Under the pieces are notes generated by a model that was not told the origin of the DNA, did no database searches, and was given only the letters and a program-made list of their open reading frames with translations. This document shows, one piece after another, positions 17,001-25,579 of a DNA stretch of 64,000 nt; position 1 is the first letter of the stretch; every line of letters starts with the position of its first letter. The stretch is from Cellvibrio sp. KY-YJ-3 (lineage in GTDB: Bacteria > Pseudomonadota > Gammaproteobacteria > Pseudomonadales > Cellvibrionaceae). Both the position numbers and the translations under genes were made by a program. The stretch lies in assembly GCF_008806955.1 (NCBI RefSeq), contig NZ_CP031727.1, positions 2,680,001 through 2,744,000 of the forward strand, in the 5' to 3' direction.

Positions 17001-20000
17001 GTAGGCGCAACTTACACAATCGATTCAATTGTTTTGCAAGTCAGGAAGGATCCCTCCGCCAGTGTGCAAACTATTACCGTCTCATTAATATCATCGACTT
17101 ATAATGGTACGGTGGTTGCCAGTGACACTAAGTCATCTGCTGGCTTGAATACTATGTTGAGCTGGGAAGCATTTAATTTTTCTGGCGTCGCGCTAAACGA
17201 CAATCAAATTTATTTTATAAGGGTTGAAACCACCAGCAATGATGGCCTAGTAAGCGTGGGCATTCACAATACGAATGTTTACCCCAATGGTTCATTTCAC
17301 TCCAGCACGGGCACACCCGATCCAGATCGTGATTTGGCGTTTCAGGTATCCAGTGGCGTAAACAATAATCCTCAGATCGCCAATCCAATTCCCAATCAAA
17401 ACGCAGCGGAAGATGCCGCGTTTAATTTTCAATTTGCCGCGAATACGTTTAGTGATGCAGATGGCGATACGCTGACCTACAGCGCAACTATGGCCGATGG
17501 CAGCGCGCTGCCAGCATGGTTAAGTTTTAATGCCGCAACTCGCACATTCTCGGGTACTCCTGTTAATGCGGACGTAGGCACTATCTCGATTAAGGTGACC
17601 GCCGACGACGCCAGAGACGGTACGCCCGCGACGGATACCTTTGACTTAGTGATCGCGAATACTAACGATGCGCCTACGGTTGCCAATCCAATCCCCAATC
17701 AAAATGCGATTGAAGATGCTGCGTTTAATTTTCAGTTTGCCGCTAATACATTTGCAGATTCTGATGTTGGCGATACGCTCAGCTACAGCGCGCAACTTGC
17801 CGGTGGCGGGGCATTGCCCGCGTGGTTAAGTTTTGATGCAGCAACGCGCACCTTCAGTGGCACGCCAACGAATGCTTTTGTCGGAACTGTATCAATTGAT
17901 GTAATCGCCAATGATGGCAATGGCGGAACAGTGACTGACACATTCGATATTGTCGTCGCCAACACTAACGATGCGCCTACGGTTGCTTTCCCAATTGCAG
18001 ACCAGAGTGCAACTGAAAATACCGCTTTCAACTTCACCTTTGGCGCCAATGTATTTGCTGATCCCGATGTTGGCCACACACTGACTTACAGCGCGCAACT
18101 TGCTGGCGGCGCACCCTTGCCCACTTGGTTGAGTTTTAATCCTGCCACCCGTACTTTTAGCGGTACACCTGCGCTTGGTGATGTGGGCAGTATCAATGTT
18201 GAAGTCTCTGCGAATGATGGACAGGGCGGTTCAGTGAGCGATGTTTTTGTGCTCACTGTTACTGGTTTGCCGGTCAATGCCCCGCCGTTTGTGCAGTCGG
18301 CTATTGCCGATCAAGTAGCTGCTGAGAATCAACGCTTTGATTTCAGTTTTCCCGTGTCGACCTTTGTTGACCCGGAGGGTGATCCGTTAAGTTATTCCGT
18401 CCAATTGGTAGGCGGTGGGTCTTTGCCAGCCTGGTTAAGTTTTGATGCCGCGACGCGCAGTTTTAGCGGTACTCCGACGGCGGGCGATATCGGCAGCATC
18501 AATGTATTGGTGACGGCGAGTGATGCAAATGGCGGCTCTATTAGCGATAGCTTTGTTATTGTCGTGAACAACGTTAATGACGCACCGGTGCTGGTAAATC
18601 CTCCGGCCAACCAAACCGCACTGGAAGATCTACCGTTCAGTGTAACTTTCCCCGCTAGCATGTTTACTGATGCCGATGTGGGCACCACCTTAGTCAATAG
18701 CGCGCAATTAGCTGGCGGCGCGCCCTTGCCAAGCTGGTTGGTATTTGATGCCGCGACGCTGAGTTTTAATGGCACACCTAGCCAGGCGGACGTTGGAAAC
18801 CTAAGTATCCAAATTATCGCCAGTGATGGCATGGCCGCTGCGACAGCTCAATTTGAGTTGACCGTGGAAGAGGTCAATGATGTGCCTGAAACCACCGGCA
18901 GTATCGTCATCAATAATATTGAAGACGCGGCTGGTGATCAGGTTGATTTATGGGCCTTGTTTAGCGATGAGGAAACTGCCACCCGCAATCTGGTGTTTTC
19001 TGTCGTTAGCAATAGCAACCCGGCCTTGGTGAGCAATGCGAGTATTGATCTTGCCTCCGGTAAATTGCAGTTGAACTATGGCGCCAATCAATTTGGCAGC
19101 AGCGATGTGGTGGTGCGTGCACAAGATGAGCAGGGCGCTTGGGTTGATGCATTGGTACGCATCAATATCGCCTCGGTAAACGATGTGCCTGTGTCAAGCG
19201 GTATGGCGGATATCAGCGTTAAGGCCGGTGCTGCACCCCAGCAAATGAATCTGCGCACTGTATTTAGCGATGTGGAAAATGGCACCACGCTCAGCTGGAC
19301 ACTGATGCAAAACAGCAATAATAGCGCGGTTCCCAGTATTCAAATCGACCCGGCTACTGGCCTTATGACGCTCTCGTTTGCCTCTCAAATCGGTGGCGAG
19401 TCAACCATTACTCTGCGCGCGCAAGACAATGATGGTGCTTGGGTAGAAACCTCGTTTAAAGTCACTGTAGCTGCGTTGGAAAAGCCACCCGTTACTGTGC
19501 CGCCGGTAGAGCCGCCAACCCCTCCAACAACGCCGCCTACCACACCTCCAACAACACCGCCTACCACACCTCCAATAACACCGCCTACCACAGATGGGCC
19601 AAAAGCCCCTGATGGTGCAGATACAGATCTGCCAGAGATTCCCGGTGAATTGCCAAATCAGGGTGGCAATAACAGCCTTGAGCCACTGCTTCCCGATGGC
19701 TTGGACGCCCAACGAATTATCGTGGAAACCGGCGATAGCAACCACACTGACACGGTGATTAACGATAAGTCCAGCCGCGATTATGAACGTGCTGAGGAGG
19801 TCAATAGCGATGGCAATGTTCCGCTTACCACCTTAACCGCCTCACCTAATCTGGCAGGCTTGATTGCGCCAGACGCCGGTTTTGCCCCTTGGGAAGAGGC
19901 AGATTTTGATAATGAAGTGCGCCGTTTGCGCGCCCAAATGGATGAGGCCATGGTAGAAGAGCAGGATCGCAGGACCGTGGTGGCTGGTCTGACTTTTTCT

Positions 20001-20222
20001 GTCACTACCGGTTTGCTGGTGTGGTCTTTGCGCGCGAGCAGTCTATTGTTAACCATGATGTCTATGCTGCCGCTCTGGCGCGGGCTTGATCCGCTGCCTA
20101 TTCTGGAAGAAGTAAACAAAAAGAAAAAAGAATTGGAGCAGCAGCGTAAAGATAAAATTAAGGAAGACAGGGAAGCTCACGAAGTGGGTTATCTTTTTGA
20201 TCAGGTTAACAAAAAAGAGTGA
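14040..20222 (+). CDS. Giant LEPR-XLL / DUF4347 cadherin-repeat surface protein
   Basis: About 2060 residues. The N-terminus has the LEPR-XLL motif (EALEPRLLFSA, residues 12-22), then a DUF4347 domain (about 85-240, with EVHIISHGSAG and DILFYGCDV). Two related jelly-roll-like blocks lie near 255-380 and 960-1080. Eight dystroglycan-type cadherin/Ig repeats follow or are interspersed (signature LPAWLSFDAATRTFSGTP), then two further beta-sandwich repeats and a Pro-Thr linker. The C-terminus has two hydrophobic segments and a Lys/Glu-rich tail, suggesting membrane anchoring. ATG 14040 is chosen because the LEPR motif is normally very near the N-terminus; an in-frame GTG at 13977 would lie 9 bases from the operator. 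A role in adhesion to the polysaccharide is inferred. Confidence 0.8.
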   Translation: MSRSPRRPLIEALEPRLLFSATADIALFDGGYADVQSLAQAAETADLVSIYMPDPPSMMENHTNGLDSHVEPQADIGPIAQPNITAVVFVDSGVADYQVLVDDIRTHSNANSMAIIYLDPQSNGIEQITVALAQYSGLREVHIISHGSAGAVELGKAILSDNSLVQYEDNLNAWGKSLSADADILFYGCDVAIHPAGKALVEKIALLTDADVAASEDFTGHSSLDGDWDLEYTVGRIESQVLISSAMQQSFVGVMATTHYINIEGGSSSQAFSNASNIGQTFVYDSPVATYTVNQFSLQLKRDPTAADQNITLELRSGDYNGTWLGNSTVNVSALSTNFDWVTFNLGDFVLNDNQQYTIRLISTGSDSKVFAAYSATNLWNNSELVVNGVANSTADLSLLVSYYDGVNTPPQGFNWAIDTPEDTPLVLTAANFGFSDPVDKHNFAGVVISSLPGAGSLTLTGVGQVSVNQFITIADINAGKLVFTPTANENATNYAQIGFQVRDDGGGTDTDPTPNTLTIDVSYVNDDPVNTVPAGPITTVEDTTVAISGVSISDIDDYNLWDVEVTLSVSHGVLSVSGGSAAISGSGTATVVLTGTMAQINATLAATLNYTPASNFFGADVFTIVTNDKGAGRTGDFDKTDTDTVAINVTSVNDAPIVANAIPDQSTNEESLYSYTFPANTFNDVDGNTLTYTATLSDGNPLPAWLNFNVGTRTFSGVPDDGDIGTISIRVTANDGFGGTVNDTFDLTVVNINDLPFVNIPIPNQSATEDAVFSYSFPANTFGDGDVGTSFTYTATLVDGNPLPGWLSFDSATRTFSGTPANDDVGTLSVRVTANDGAGATVSDNFDILIANTNDAPTVVNQIPNQNATENSLYNYTFPINTFNDQDVGDTLTYSAQIPGGAPLPAWLSFDAATRTFSGIPSNGDVGNVTIEVIANDGTTTVSDFFDLQVHNVGATNVNYESSGAATNTQSISAGVPLFQSFAHDSVGATYTIDSIVLQVRKDPSASVQTITVSLISSTYNGTVVASDTKSSAGLNTMLSWEAFNFSGVALNDNQIYFIRVETTSNDGLVSVGIHNTNVYPNGSFHSSTGTPDPDRDLAFQVSSGVNNNPQIANPIPNQNAAEDAAFNFQFAANTFSDADGDTLTYSATMADGSALPAWLSFNAATRTFSGTPVNADVGTISIKVTADDARDGTPATDTFDLVIANTNDAPTVANPIPNQNAIEDAAFNFQFAANTFADSDVGDTLSYSAQLAGGGALPAWLSFDAATRTFSGTPTNAFVGTVSIDVIANDGNGGTVTDTFDIVVANTNDAPTVAFPIADQSATENTAFNFTFGANVFADPDVGHTLTYSAQLAGGAPLPTWLSFNPATRTFSGTPALGDVGSINVEVSANDGQGGSVSDVFVLTVTGLPVNAPPFVQSAIADQVAAENQRFDFSFPVSTFVDPEGDPLSYSVQLVGGGSLPAWLSFDAATRSFSGTPTAGDIGSINVLVTASDANGGSISDSFVIVVNNVNDAPVLVNPPANQTALEDLPFSVTFPASMFTDADVGTTLVNSAQLAGGAPLPSWLVFDAATLSFNGTPSQADVGNLSIQIIASDGMAAATAQFELTVEEVNDVPETTGSIVINNIEDAAGDQVDLWALFSDEETATRNLVFSVVSNSNPALVSNASIDLASGKLQLNYGANQFGSSDVVVRAQDEQGAWVDALVRINIASVNDVPVSSGMADISVKAGAAPQQMNLRTVFSDVENGTTLSWTLMQNSNNSAVPSIQIDPATGLMTLSFASQIGGESTITLRAQDNDGAWVETSFKVTVAALEKPPVTVPPVEPPTPPTTPPTTPPTTPPTTPPITPPTTDGPKAPDGADTDLPEIPGELPNQGGNNSLEPLLPDGLDAQRIIVETGDSNHTDTVINDKSSRDYERAEEVNSDGNVPLTTLTASPNLAGLIAPDAGFAPWEEADFDNEVRRLRAQMDEAMVEEQDRRTVVAGLTFSVTTGLLVWSLRASSLLLTMMSMLPLWRGLDPLPILEEVNKKKKELEQQRKDKIKEDREAHEVGYLFDQVNKKE
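16003..18875 (+). repeat. Eight cadherin-type repeats of about 300 bp
   Basis: Eight coding repeats start with variants of PIPNQNATED and end in FSGTP...VTANDG...TDTFDLVVANTND. Three precede and five follow an inserted jelly-roll block at about 16900-17360. Copies four and five (17362-17976) are nearly identical over long runs, which points to recent duplication. Confidence 0.8.
19500..19593 (+). repeat. Pro-Thr linker tandem repeat
   Basis: Short tandem DNA repeats encode PPTTPPTTPP units between the last Ig-like domain and the membrane-anchored end. This is a typical flexible spacer and a spot prone to copy-number change. Confidence 0.8.
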
Positions 20223-20399
20223 GATATTTCATTGATGAAAATAATGTTTATTATTGGTTCATTAATATTGAAAAATTGAATTGAGAGAGTGTCTTTATAA
20301 ATTCGATGAACTGTCAAAAGACCAAATAGTTTTCAAACGTTTAATTTGAATCTTTTGTGAGTAAATCCGTCCTTGGACATAAATAAAAATTGAAAGTGT
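20223..20399. other. AT-rich gap between convergent genes
   Basis: Contains no open frame and no strong terminator hairpin that I can see. Confidence 0.5.
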
Positions 20400-23300
20400 T
20401 TAGTGGACAGAGGGAACAATCTTTATATCATCAATAGTGGCGTCATACATTTTGCCATTACTGGATACAAATGAAGCGCGCAGTTGGTAAAACTGGCCTG
20501 CGGGTAGCTCGGCACTAGGGATTAGATTCTCAAGCGAAAAGGTCATGGTGGATTTTCCTGATTCGGTTTTTAAGGCGCTTGCATCTATTAAGACTCTGTC
20601 TTTCACGGGGACCCATTTGGATTGAAAATGGCGCAGCCAAAAACGAACTCCCCCTTCATCTGACGCAATAACTTTATTACCTGATCCGGCGTGGTATTCG
20701 ACGGTTAAGGAAATTTTATCCTTTTGAGTCCATACCTTATCGCGCAATTTTTTCTCGTTCGTAAATTTTATAAAGGGTGCGATGGTCGGCGCCACGTCCA
20801 GTTTTATGGTGTCTTTCACAGTAGGTTTTTTTGCGGAAGCTACTTTGATAGTTGCAGTGCCGGGTTGTAGTGCGGTGATTGTTCCCGCTGTATCTACCCG
20901 CACGACTTTTATATTGCTAGTGCTCCAGATGAGTTCCGAGTTGTCGGCATGAGCTGGAAATAAAGTTGCAGTGAGTGTAAGGCTTTCACCCACCAATAAT
21001 TTTGTCGGTGATGGTTCGAGAGTTAGCGATTTTGCTTGCACGGCAAACCAAGGCTCAATGGTGATGTTGCTCTGCGCATTTACTCCATTGGTGGGGCTGG
21101 TGGCTGTTATTGTCGCGCTTTGGCCAATGTTGCCCAGCGCAGTGATTTGGCCTTGCTGATCTACAGCGATAATATTTTTATCGCTGGATGACCATTGCAG
21201 CCGGGTGTCCGCATTCGCTGGAGTTAAGTGACTGGAGAGATTTAATTTTGTACCTTGGCGAAGATTTGTTTGTGCCGGTTCAAGCTGCAGACTTTCTACA
21301 TCTGCTTTGTCGGTATCAAATAATTGATTGGCAGGTTTGTTGGTGAAATGTTGTGTTTCACCATTGCGCCATCTAATACTAATGCGCTCAATTGTTTGTG
21401 CACTCCCTAAACCAAAATGCACAATGTTTAACAGGCTTTGGGAAAAAATTCCTCCCGCTGAACCTACCCGTTTGCGATAAACACCTTGCGCGGTGGTGAT
21501 TTTAACCTCAGCGCCTATGGCATCCACATGAGCTTTAGGTGAATAACCCACTCGTACTAATGCGTAATGTCCGGTTTCATTTTTTTTGTTGCGATAAAGA
21601 TACCACTCACCACATTCACTGCCATTTAATAGATCTAGGCCGCCATCCAAATCAAAATCAAAGGCTTGACCCATATCACCATTGCCGGGGCCGCCAACAT
21701 CATTGGCGCCGTGTTGTGTCAGCGTGTAGAAATGACCTTTGCCATCGTTTAATAGTATGTAATCAGAAATGCGCGCACCAATATTCCCCCAGCGATAAAG
21801 AAATAAATCCTGATGACTGTCGTTATTGAAATCACCCGTGGTGACACCCAATGTATTGCCGCCGGGTTGAATCTGCCATTCGCGTGATACGTCAGTGAAT
21901 TTTCCACCGTCATTGCGCAATAGAATGTCATTCATGTTGCGATTCTCTGGAATAAATTCGGTAGTGGCGCCAGTAACGCCAGAGAGACTAAATTTAAAAT
22001 TCCAAAAAATATCCCCATTGCGAACTAATGCGGCTTTCCAGTGGCCGTTGCCCAAGTAACCAAAATAAACACCATTTTCCGCAATATTATTCGGCCAGCC
22101 TTGCGCTTCGCTTGGATCTATTTCCAGCTCCTGCCCAGCAGAAAGTACTTTCGATGTTTTTTTGCTGCCCAGAAAAAAAGGATAATCTTTTCCTCTGAAT
22201 TCACCCTGCGCGAGAAAATAATAATTGTGCAATTTGATTTTTCCTGCAGCGGTGAATTCGAATTTATCCACACCTTTAAAGCCGCGTGGTTTGATCGAAA
22301 ACTCCTGCGTGATGGGGTCGTGATCGACTGCAGGTGCTTCGCCTTTGCCGTGTTCAACTTCTTTGCCGCGTGCGAGGTAAAGATCCTGATCGCCATCATT
22401 GTCGATATCCAAATCGGCAACTGCCATTATGTTATGTAGGGCGATGACCTCGGCAGGAAATTGCGCGGTAATATCGGTGAAAGTGAAATCGCCATTGCCC
22501 AGCCAGACAGAAAGTGGGCCAAATAAAATTACATCATCAATGTTGTCGTGGTTTAAATCCGTTATCAAAGAGCGCGATGGTTCCTGATCTTGCAAACCTG
22601 CGATTGTGCGTTGCGTAAAGGTTCCATCACCTTTATTTTCATAAAAAAAATGTTGTGGCTTTTCATGGGAAAGGCTGGATTCGTTAATGAGCATTAAATC
22701 CAGATCGCCATCCAAATCCATATCTGACCATTGCGCGGCACGGCCGCGGCCTCCTTTGTTGATGCCCACATCACCTGTGGTGAGTATCATCGTGCCATTG
22801 TCATTGGTATAGAAATTGGCTTTGGAAGGATCTGTGCCATTGCCGCCACCTTGGGTGACAACCAAATCCAGATCCCCATCATTATCGTAATCGCCAGCAG
22901 CGGTGCCGTGCAGATCATGCATAAACCAGCGCGCCAGATTTTGACTGTGTTTGGTTACAGTGCCGTCGCCATTATTCCAATAAAGTTTGCTGCTCTCTTC
23001 ATTGTGATTATTCACAATAAAATCGTAATCGCCGTCACTATCTATATCGGCGATTGTGGGACCCCCGTATTTAATTGAGCTGACTTTATCTATGCCTGCG
23101 CTAACGGAGATGTCTTCGAATTGAGGTACATGCTGATCGGGGATATCTATAAATTCAAGACGATGAATGTTGAGTATTGCATTGTTGGCTCTAAGGCTGA
23201 GCTTAAGTTTTCCCAGCGCAGGAAACTTGATGAGCGCAGTTAATTGCTGCTGACCAGAGTGTGGAATATCGATGCTGTCGAGCAGTAATTCATCGTTGGC

Positions 23301-23525
23301 GTAAAGACTAAAGTTGGCATAATTTTTTGGGTTGTCGACGACTAACACCATTTTTTTTATCAAACTGCCTTGAGCCTGATATTGAATTATTTTCGGCGTT
23401 GCAGGTTCGAGATCAATATCGCTGACAAGGGGGGCGGCCTGACTGTTGATTGCGCTTAGGAGCAAAACCGTCCAGAGAAACGATAGGTATTGAAGACAGG
23501 AATAGGGTACTTTTTTTATCATCAT
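20400..23525 (-). CDS. Secreted CRTAC1-like FG-GAP/VCBS protein with ASPIC/UnbV and Big_2 domains
   Basis: 1041 residues with a Sec signal peptide (ends near INSQAA, about residue 31). At least six calcium-binding loops of the integrin-propeller type are readable (DIDSDGDYDF, DYDNDGDLDL, DMDLDGDLDL, DIDNDGDQDL, DFNNDSHQDL, DFDLDGGLDL). An ASPIC/UnbV segment spans about 660-730 (ISIRWRNGETQHF), followed by two Big_2 Ig-like domains (about 742-910) and an unrecognised C-terminal domain. It is likely extracellular or periplasmic. The role is unknown; CRTAC1 relatives bind matrix or polysaccharide. A weaker copy of the shared operator lies about 120 bases upstream. Confidence 0.85.
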   Translation of the reverse strand: MMIKKVPYSCLQYLSFLWTVLLLSAINSQAAPLVSDIDLEPATPKIIQYQAQGSLIKKMVLVVDNPKNYANFSLYANDELLLDSIDIPHSGQQQLTALIKFPALGKLKLSLRANNAILNIHRLEFIDIPDQHVPQFEDISVSAGIDKVSSIKYGGPTIADIDSDGDYDFIVNNHNEESSKLYWNNGDGTVTKHSQNLARWFMHDLHGTAAGDYDNDGDLDLVVTQGGGNGTDPSKANFYTNDNGTMILTTGDVGINKGGRGRAAQWSDMDLDGDLDLMLINESSLSHEKPQHFFYENKGDGTFTQRTIAGLQDQEPSRSLITDLNHDNIDDVILFGPLSVWLGNGDFTFTDITAQFPAEVIALHNIMAVADLDIDNDGDQDLYLARGKEVEHGKGEAPAVDHDPITQEFSIKPRGFKGVDKFEFTAAGKIKLHNYYFLAQGEFRGKDYPFFLGSKKTSKVLSAGQELEIDPSEAQGWPNNIAENGVYFGYLGNGHWKAALVRNGDIFWNFKFSLSGVTGATTEFIPENRNMNDILLRNDGGKFTDVSREWQIQPGGNTLGVTTGDFNNDSHQDLFLYRWGNIGARISDYILLNDGKGHFYTLTQHGANDVGGPGNGDMGQAFDFDLDGGLDLLNGSECGEWYLYRNKKNETGHYALVRVGYSPKAHVDAIGAEVKITTAQGVYRKRVGSAGGIFSQSLLNIVHFGLGSAQTIERISIRWRNGETQHFTNKPANQLFDTDKADVESLQLEPAQTNLRQGTKLNLSSHLTPANADTRLQWSSSDKNIIAVDQQGQITALGNIGQSATITATSPTNGVNAQSNITIEPWFAVQAKSLTLEPSPTKLLVGESLTLTATLFPAHADNSELIWSTSNIKVVRVDTAGTITALQPGTATIKVASAKKPTVKDTIKLDVAPTIAPFIKFTNEKKLRDKVWTQKDKISLTVEYHAGSGNKVIASDEGGVRFWLRHFQSKWVPVKDRVLIDASALKTESGKSTMTFSLENLIPSAELPAGQFYQLRASFVSSNGKMYDATIDDIKIVPSVH

Positions 23526-23640
23526 CTAACTCACCATAAAGTTATAACCATAGGTATGGCCGCATCAAGCAGCACATTATTGTGCTACTTGGTGCGGCCG
23601 AGCCTAAACTTTAACCTAGTGTTTTAATTGGTGATAGTTA

Positions 23641-23653
23641 AATGTTGACAAAG
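23641..23653 (-). promoter_or_regulatory. Weak copy of the shared operator before the CRTAC1-like gene
   Basis: AATGTTGACAAAG differs from the strong sites by A to G at the centre. It lies between the IclR gene end and the start of the minus-strand CRTAC1-like gene, where a promoter is expected. Confidence 0.35.
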
Positions 23654-23674
23654 TGGGGTGCGGGAGGGCGCGAG

Positions 23675-24445
23675 TTACAAATCCCCCAACTGTTGAGCAA
23701 TTTTATTTGCAGTGGTCACTATTCGTGTGTGCAGTTCTTCTTGTGCTATGGCGGTGCTCCAGTGTGACTTGAGCGGCGAAATAGCCAATGCTGCAATCAC
23801 TTTACCTTCTGGTCTACCAATGAGCGCGGCAAAATCGGTGGCGCCTTCGATAAAAGGGCTTTGTGCAGCGAGGTAGCCATCTTGTTTTATCGCTTCCAAT
23901 TCGTTGATCAGGGCAGTGCGTTTATTTTTACTGAGTTTGGCGTAGTCGGCGTCGCGCTCCAAAATCATATCGCGCACGGCTGGGTTGCTATTGGCAAGCA
24001 ACACCTTGCCCGCTGTGGTTGTCATGGTGGGGAATAGGGAGCCTTCGCTCATATTGAGCGAGATAGGGCTGTGGCCGCGCGCGTGCACAATAATCATGGT
24101 CTGGCTTTGGTAGAGCATCGCCAAATAGCAGGATTGGCCAATGTTGACCGCCAGATCTTCCATATAGGGCAGCGCGCATTGGCGCATTTGATCGATAGGC
24201 GAAATACTGCGAGATAGGTTGTACAGCTTGAGCGACAGCCGATAGCGCCCCGATAGCTCATCTCTCACTAAATAACCCCGCGCCTCTAAGCCAACCAGTA
24301 CCCGATAAATATCATTGGGGTTGCGTCCCAAGCCTTGGGCGATCTCGGTTTGAGATTTGGGCAGCTCCTGAGTCACCAGGTATTCCAATATATCCAGCCC
24401 TTTATCCAGCGCGGGAACCGCGTATTTATTGGTGGCAGTAGTCAA
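23675..24445 (-). CDS. IclR-family transcriptional regulator
   Basis: 256 residues: winged HTH at about 10-70 (SQTEIAQGLGRNPNDIYRVL, then GYLVRDELSGRYRLS) and an IclR effector-binding domain at about 85-250 (ISLNMSEGSLFPTMTTTAGKVLLA; AALIGRPEGKVIAALAIS). IclR proteins bind small carboxylates or sugar-acid intermediates and usually repress adjacent catabolic genes. It is divergent from the dioxygenase gene, and a perfect copy of the shared palindrome lies in the gap between them. It is therefore the best candidate in this window for the regulator of that motif, but this is not proven. Confidence 0.88.
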   Translation of the reverse strand: MTTATNKYAVPALDKGLDILEYLVTQELPKSQTEIAQGLGRNPNDIYRVLVGLEARGYLVRDELSGRYRLSLKLYNLSRSISPIDQMRQCALPYMEDLAVNIGQSCYLAMLYQSQTMIIVHARGHSPISLNMSEGSLFPTMTTTAGKVLLANSNPAVRDMILERDADYAKLSKNKRTALINELEAIKQDGYLAAQSPFIEGATDFAALIGRPEGKVIAALAISPLKSHWSTAIAQEELHTRIVTTANKIAQQLGDL

Positions 24446-24677
24446 AGTCGGTCGGTCCTATTGTCTGGTTTCTAGCTCGATTTTTCAGGGTGAAGCAAGC
24501 CATGCATTCTTGCCCATCAACTGGCGTACCCGCAAATTAGTTCGTTCGCAAAAATACCCTATCCGCCGTCAAATAAACAGAAATTACCGGTTTTGAGCAT
24601 AGGCCTGCTTATTTTTATAGAAATAAAGTATTTATATATAAATAAAATGCTTGCCTTTTATTTTTTGCTGAATGATG

Positions 24678-24689
24678 ATTGTTAACAAT
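24678..24689. promoter_or_regulatory. Perfect ATTGTTAACAAT operator between iclR and the dioxygenase
   Basis: A perfect 12-base palindrome 35 bases before the dioxygenase ATG and 232 bases from the IclR start. It is the most symmetrical member of the motif set. Confidence 0.65.
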
Positions 24690-24724
24690 GCGAGCATGCA
24701 GACATAACCCTTGGAGACCAGATA

Positions 24725-25489
24725 ATGAACGCAAGAAAACTGACTCAAGAACAGATTGATGCCTACCACAGCGATGGCTATGTGATTGTGCGTGGCTACT
24801 ACACGCCAGAAGAAATCAAACGCTTACAGGATGCCGCCTTTAATGACGATTCATTAAATGAGCGTGCCTGGCAGAAAAAAGATGGCACTGGAAAGGTGAG
24901 CAAGGTGTGCTTGTGGCAACAAACGGGCGATGATTTTTACAGCATGTTTTCTCGTGGTCGTCGTTTGGTAGATACGGCAGAAACCTTAATTGGCGAGCCG
25001 ATTTATCACACCAGTACCAAAATTATGATGAAAGAACCCTTTGTGGGCGGCGCTTGGGAATGGCATCAGGATTTTGGTTACTGGCATCGCGATAATCTTA
25101 TGCTGTATCCAAAATCCTTGAGTTGCATGGTGGCAATTAACCGTGCAACGGTAGAGAACGGCTGTTTACAAGTATTGAAAGGGTCACACCATTTAGGGCG
25201 TTTGGATCACAGTAAAACCGGTGATCAAAAAGGTGCTGACATGTTGTTTGTGAACGAAGCAATGAAATATCACGAGCTGATCAATGTGGAGTTGGAGCCG
25301 GGTGATACCTTGTTTTTCCATTGCAATTTGCTGCACAAATCCAATGAAAATCGCTCATCCGAACCGCGCTGGTCCATGATTTGTGCCTACAACGCCATCA
25401 CCAATCAGGCGTTCCAGGAAAACGAAGCAATTTATTATCCTTTGTATCCCGTTGATGATGACGCCATTCTGAATTGGAAGGCCGCATAA
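24725..25489 (+). CDS. PhyH-family Fe(II)/2-oxoglutarate dioxygenase
   Basis: Phytanoyl-CoA-dioxygenase-like protein of 254 residues, with no signal peptide and therefore cytoplasmic. The iron ligands are readable: His114 and Asp116 in WEWHQDFGYWH and His204 in NLLHKSNENRS; Arg215 (or 210) would hold 2-oxoglutarate. Family members hydroxylate C-H bonds of diverse small molecules. It is followed by a terminator and an NHL-propeller gene. Substrate is unknown; hydroxylation of a methoxy group on an agar sugar is one guess discussed in the findings. The AGGA-free start has GGAGACC seven bases upstream. Confidence 0.85.
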   Translation: MNARKLTQEQIDAYHSDGYVIVRGYYTPEEIKRLQDAAFNDDSLNERAWQKKDGTGKVSKVCLWQQTGDDFYSMFSRGRRLVDTAETLIGEPIYHTSTKIMMKEPFVGGAWEWHQDFGYWHRDNLMLYPKSLSCMVAINRATVENGCLQVLKGSHHLGRLDHSKTGDQKGADMLFVNEAMKYHELINVELEPGDTLFFHCNLLHKSNENRSSEPRWSMICAYNAITNQAFQENEAIYYPLYPVDDDAILNWKAA

Positions 25490-25518
25490 TTTTTTCAGTC
25501 GTGTTGTTGTTGATTATT

Positions 25519-25552
25519 GCTCTGCCGGAGTAGTGCTCGGCAGAGCTTTTTT
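25519..25552 (+). terminator. Terminator after the dioxygenase gene
   Basis: A 9-bp stem GCTCTGCCG / CGGCAGAGC is followed by six T. It lies before the NHL gene start and rules out an upstream start for that gene. Confidence 0.9.
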
Positions 25553-25579
25553 ATTGTTCTATTCGGAGCTTGCCCGCCA

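Noticed and set aside
14100-19400. Several open frames of 60-146 codons on the minus strand across the adhesin gene
   Set aside because: They mirror the coding repeats in another frame, lack ribosome-binding sites and encode low-complexity sequence.
15000-19480. CRISPR array or minisatellite
   Set aside because: The regular repeats are about 300 bp, coding and in frame within one long gene, with no short repeats separated by unique spacers.
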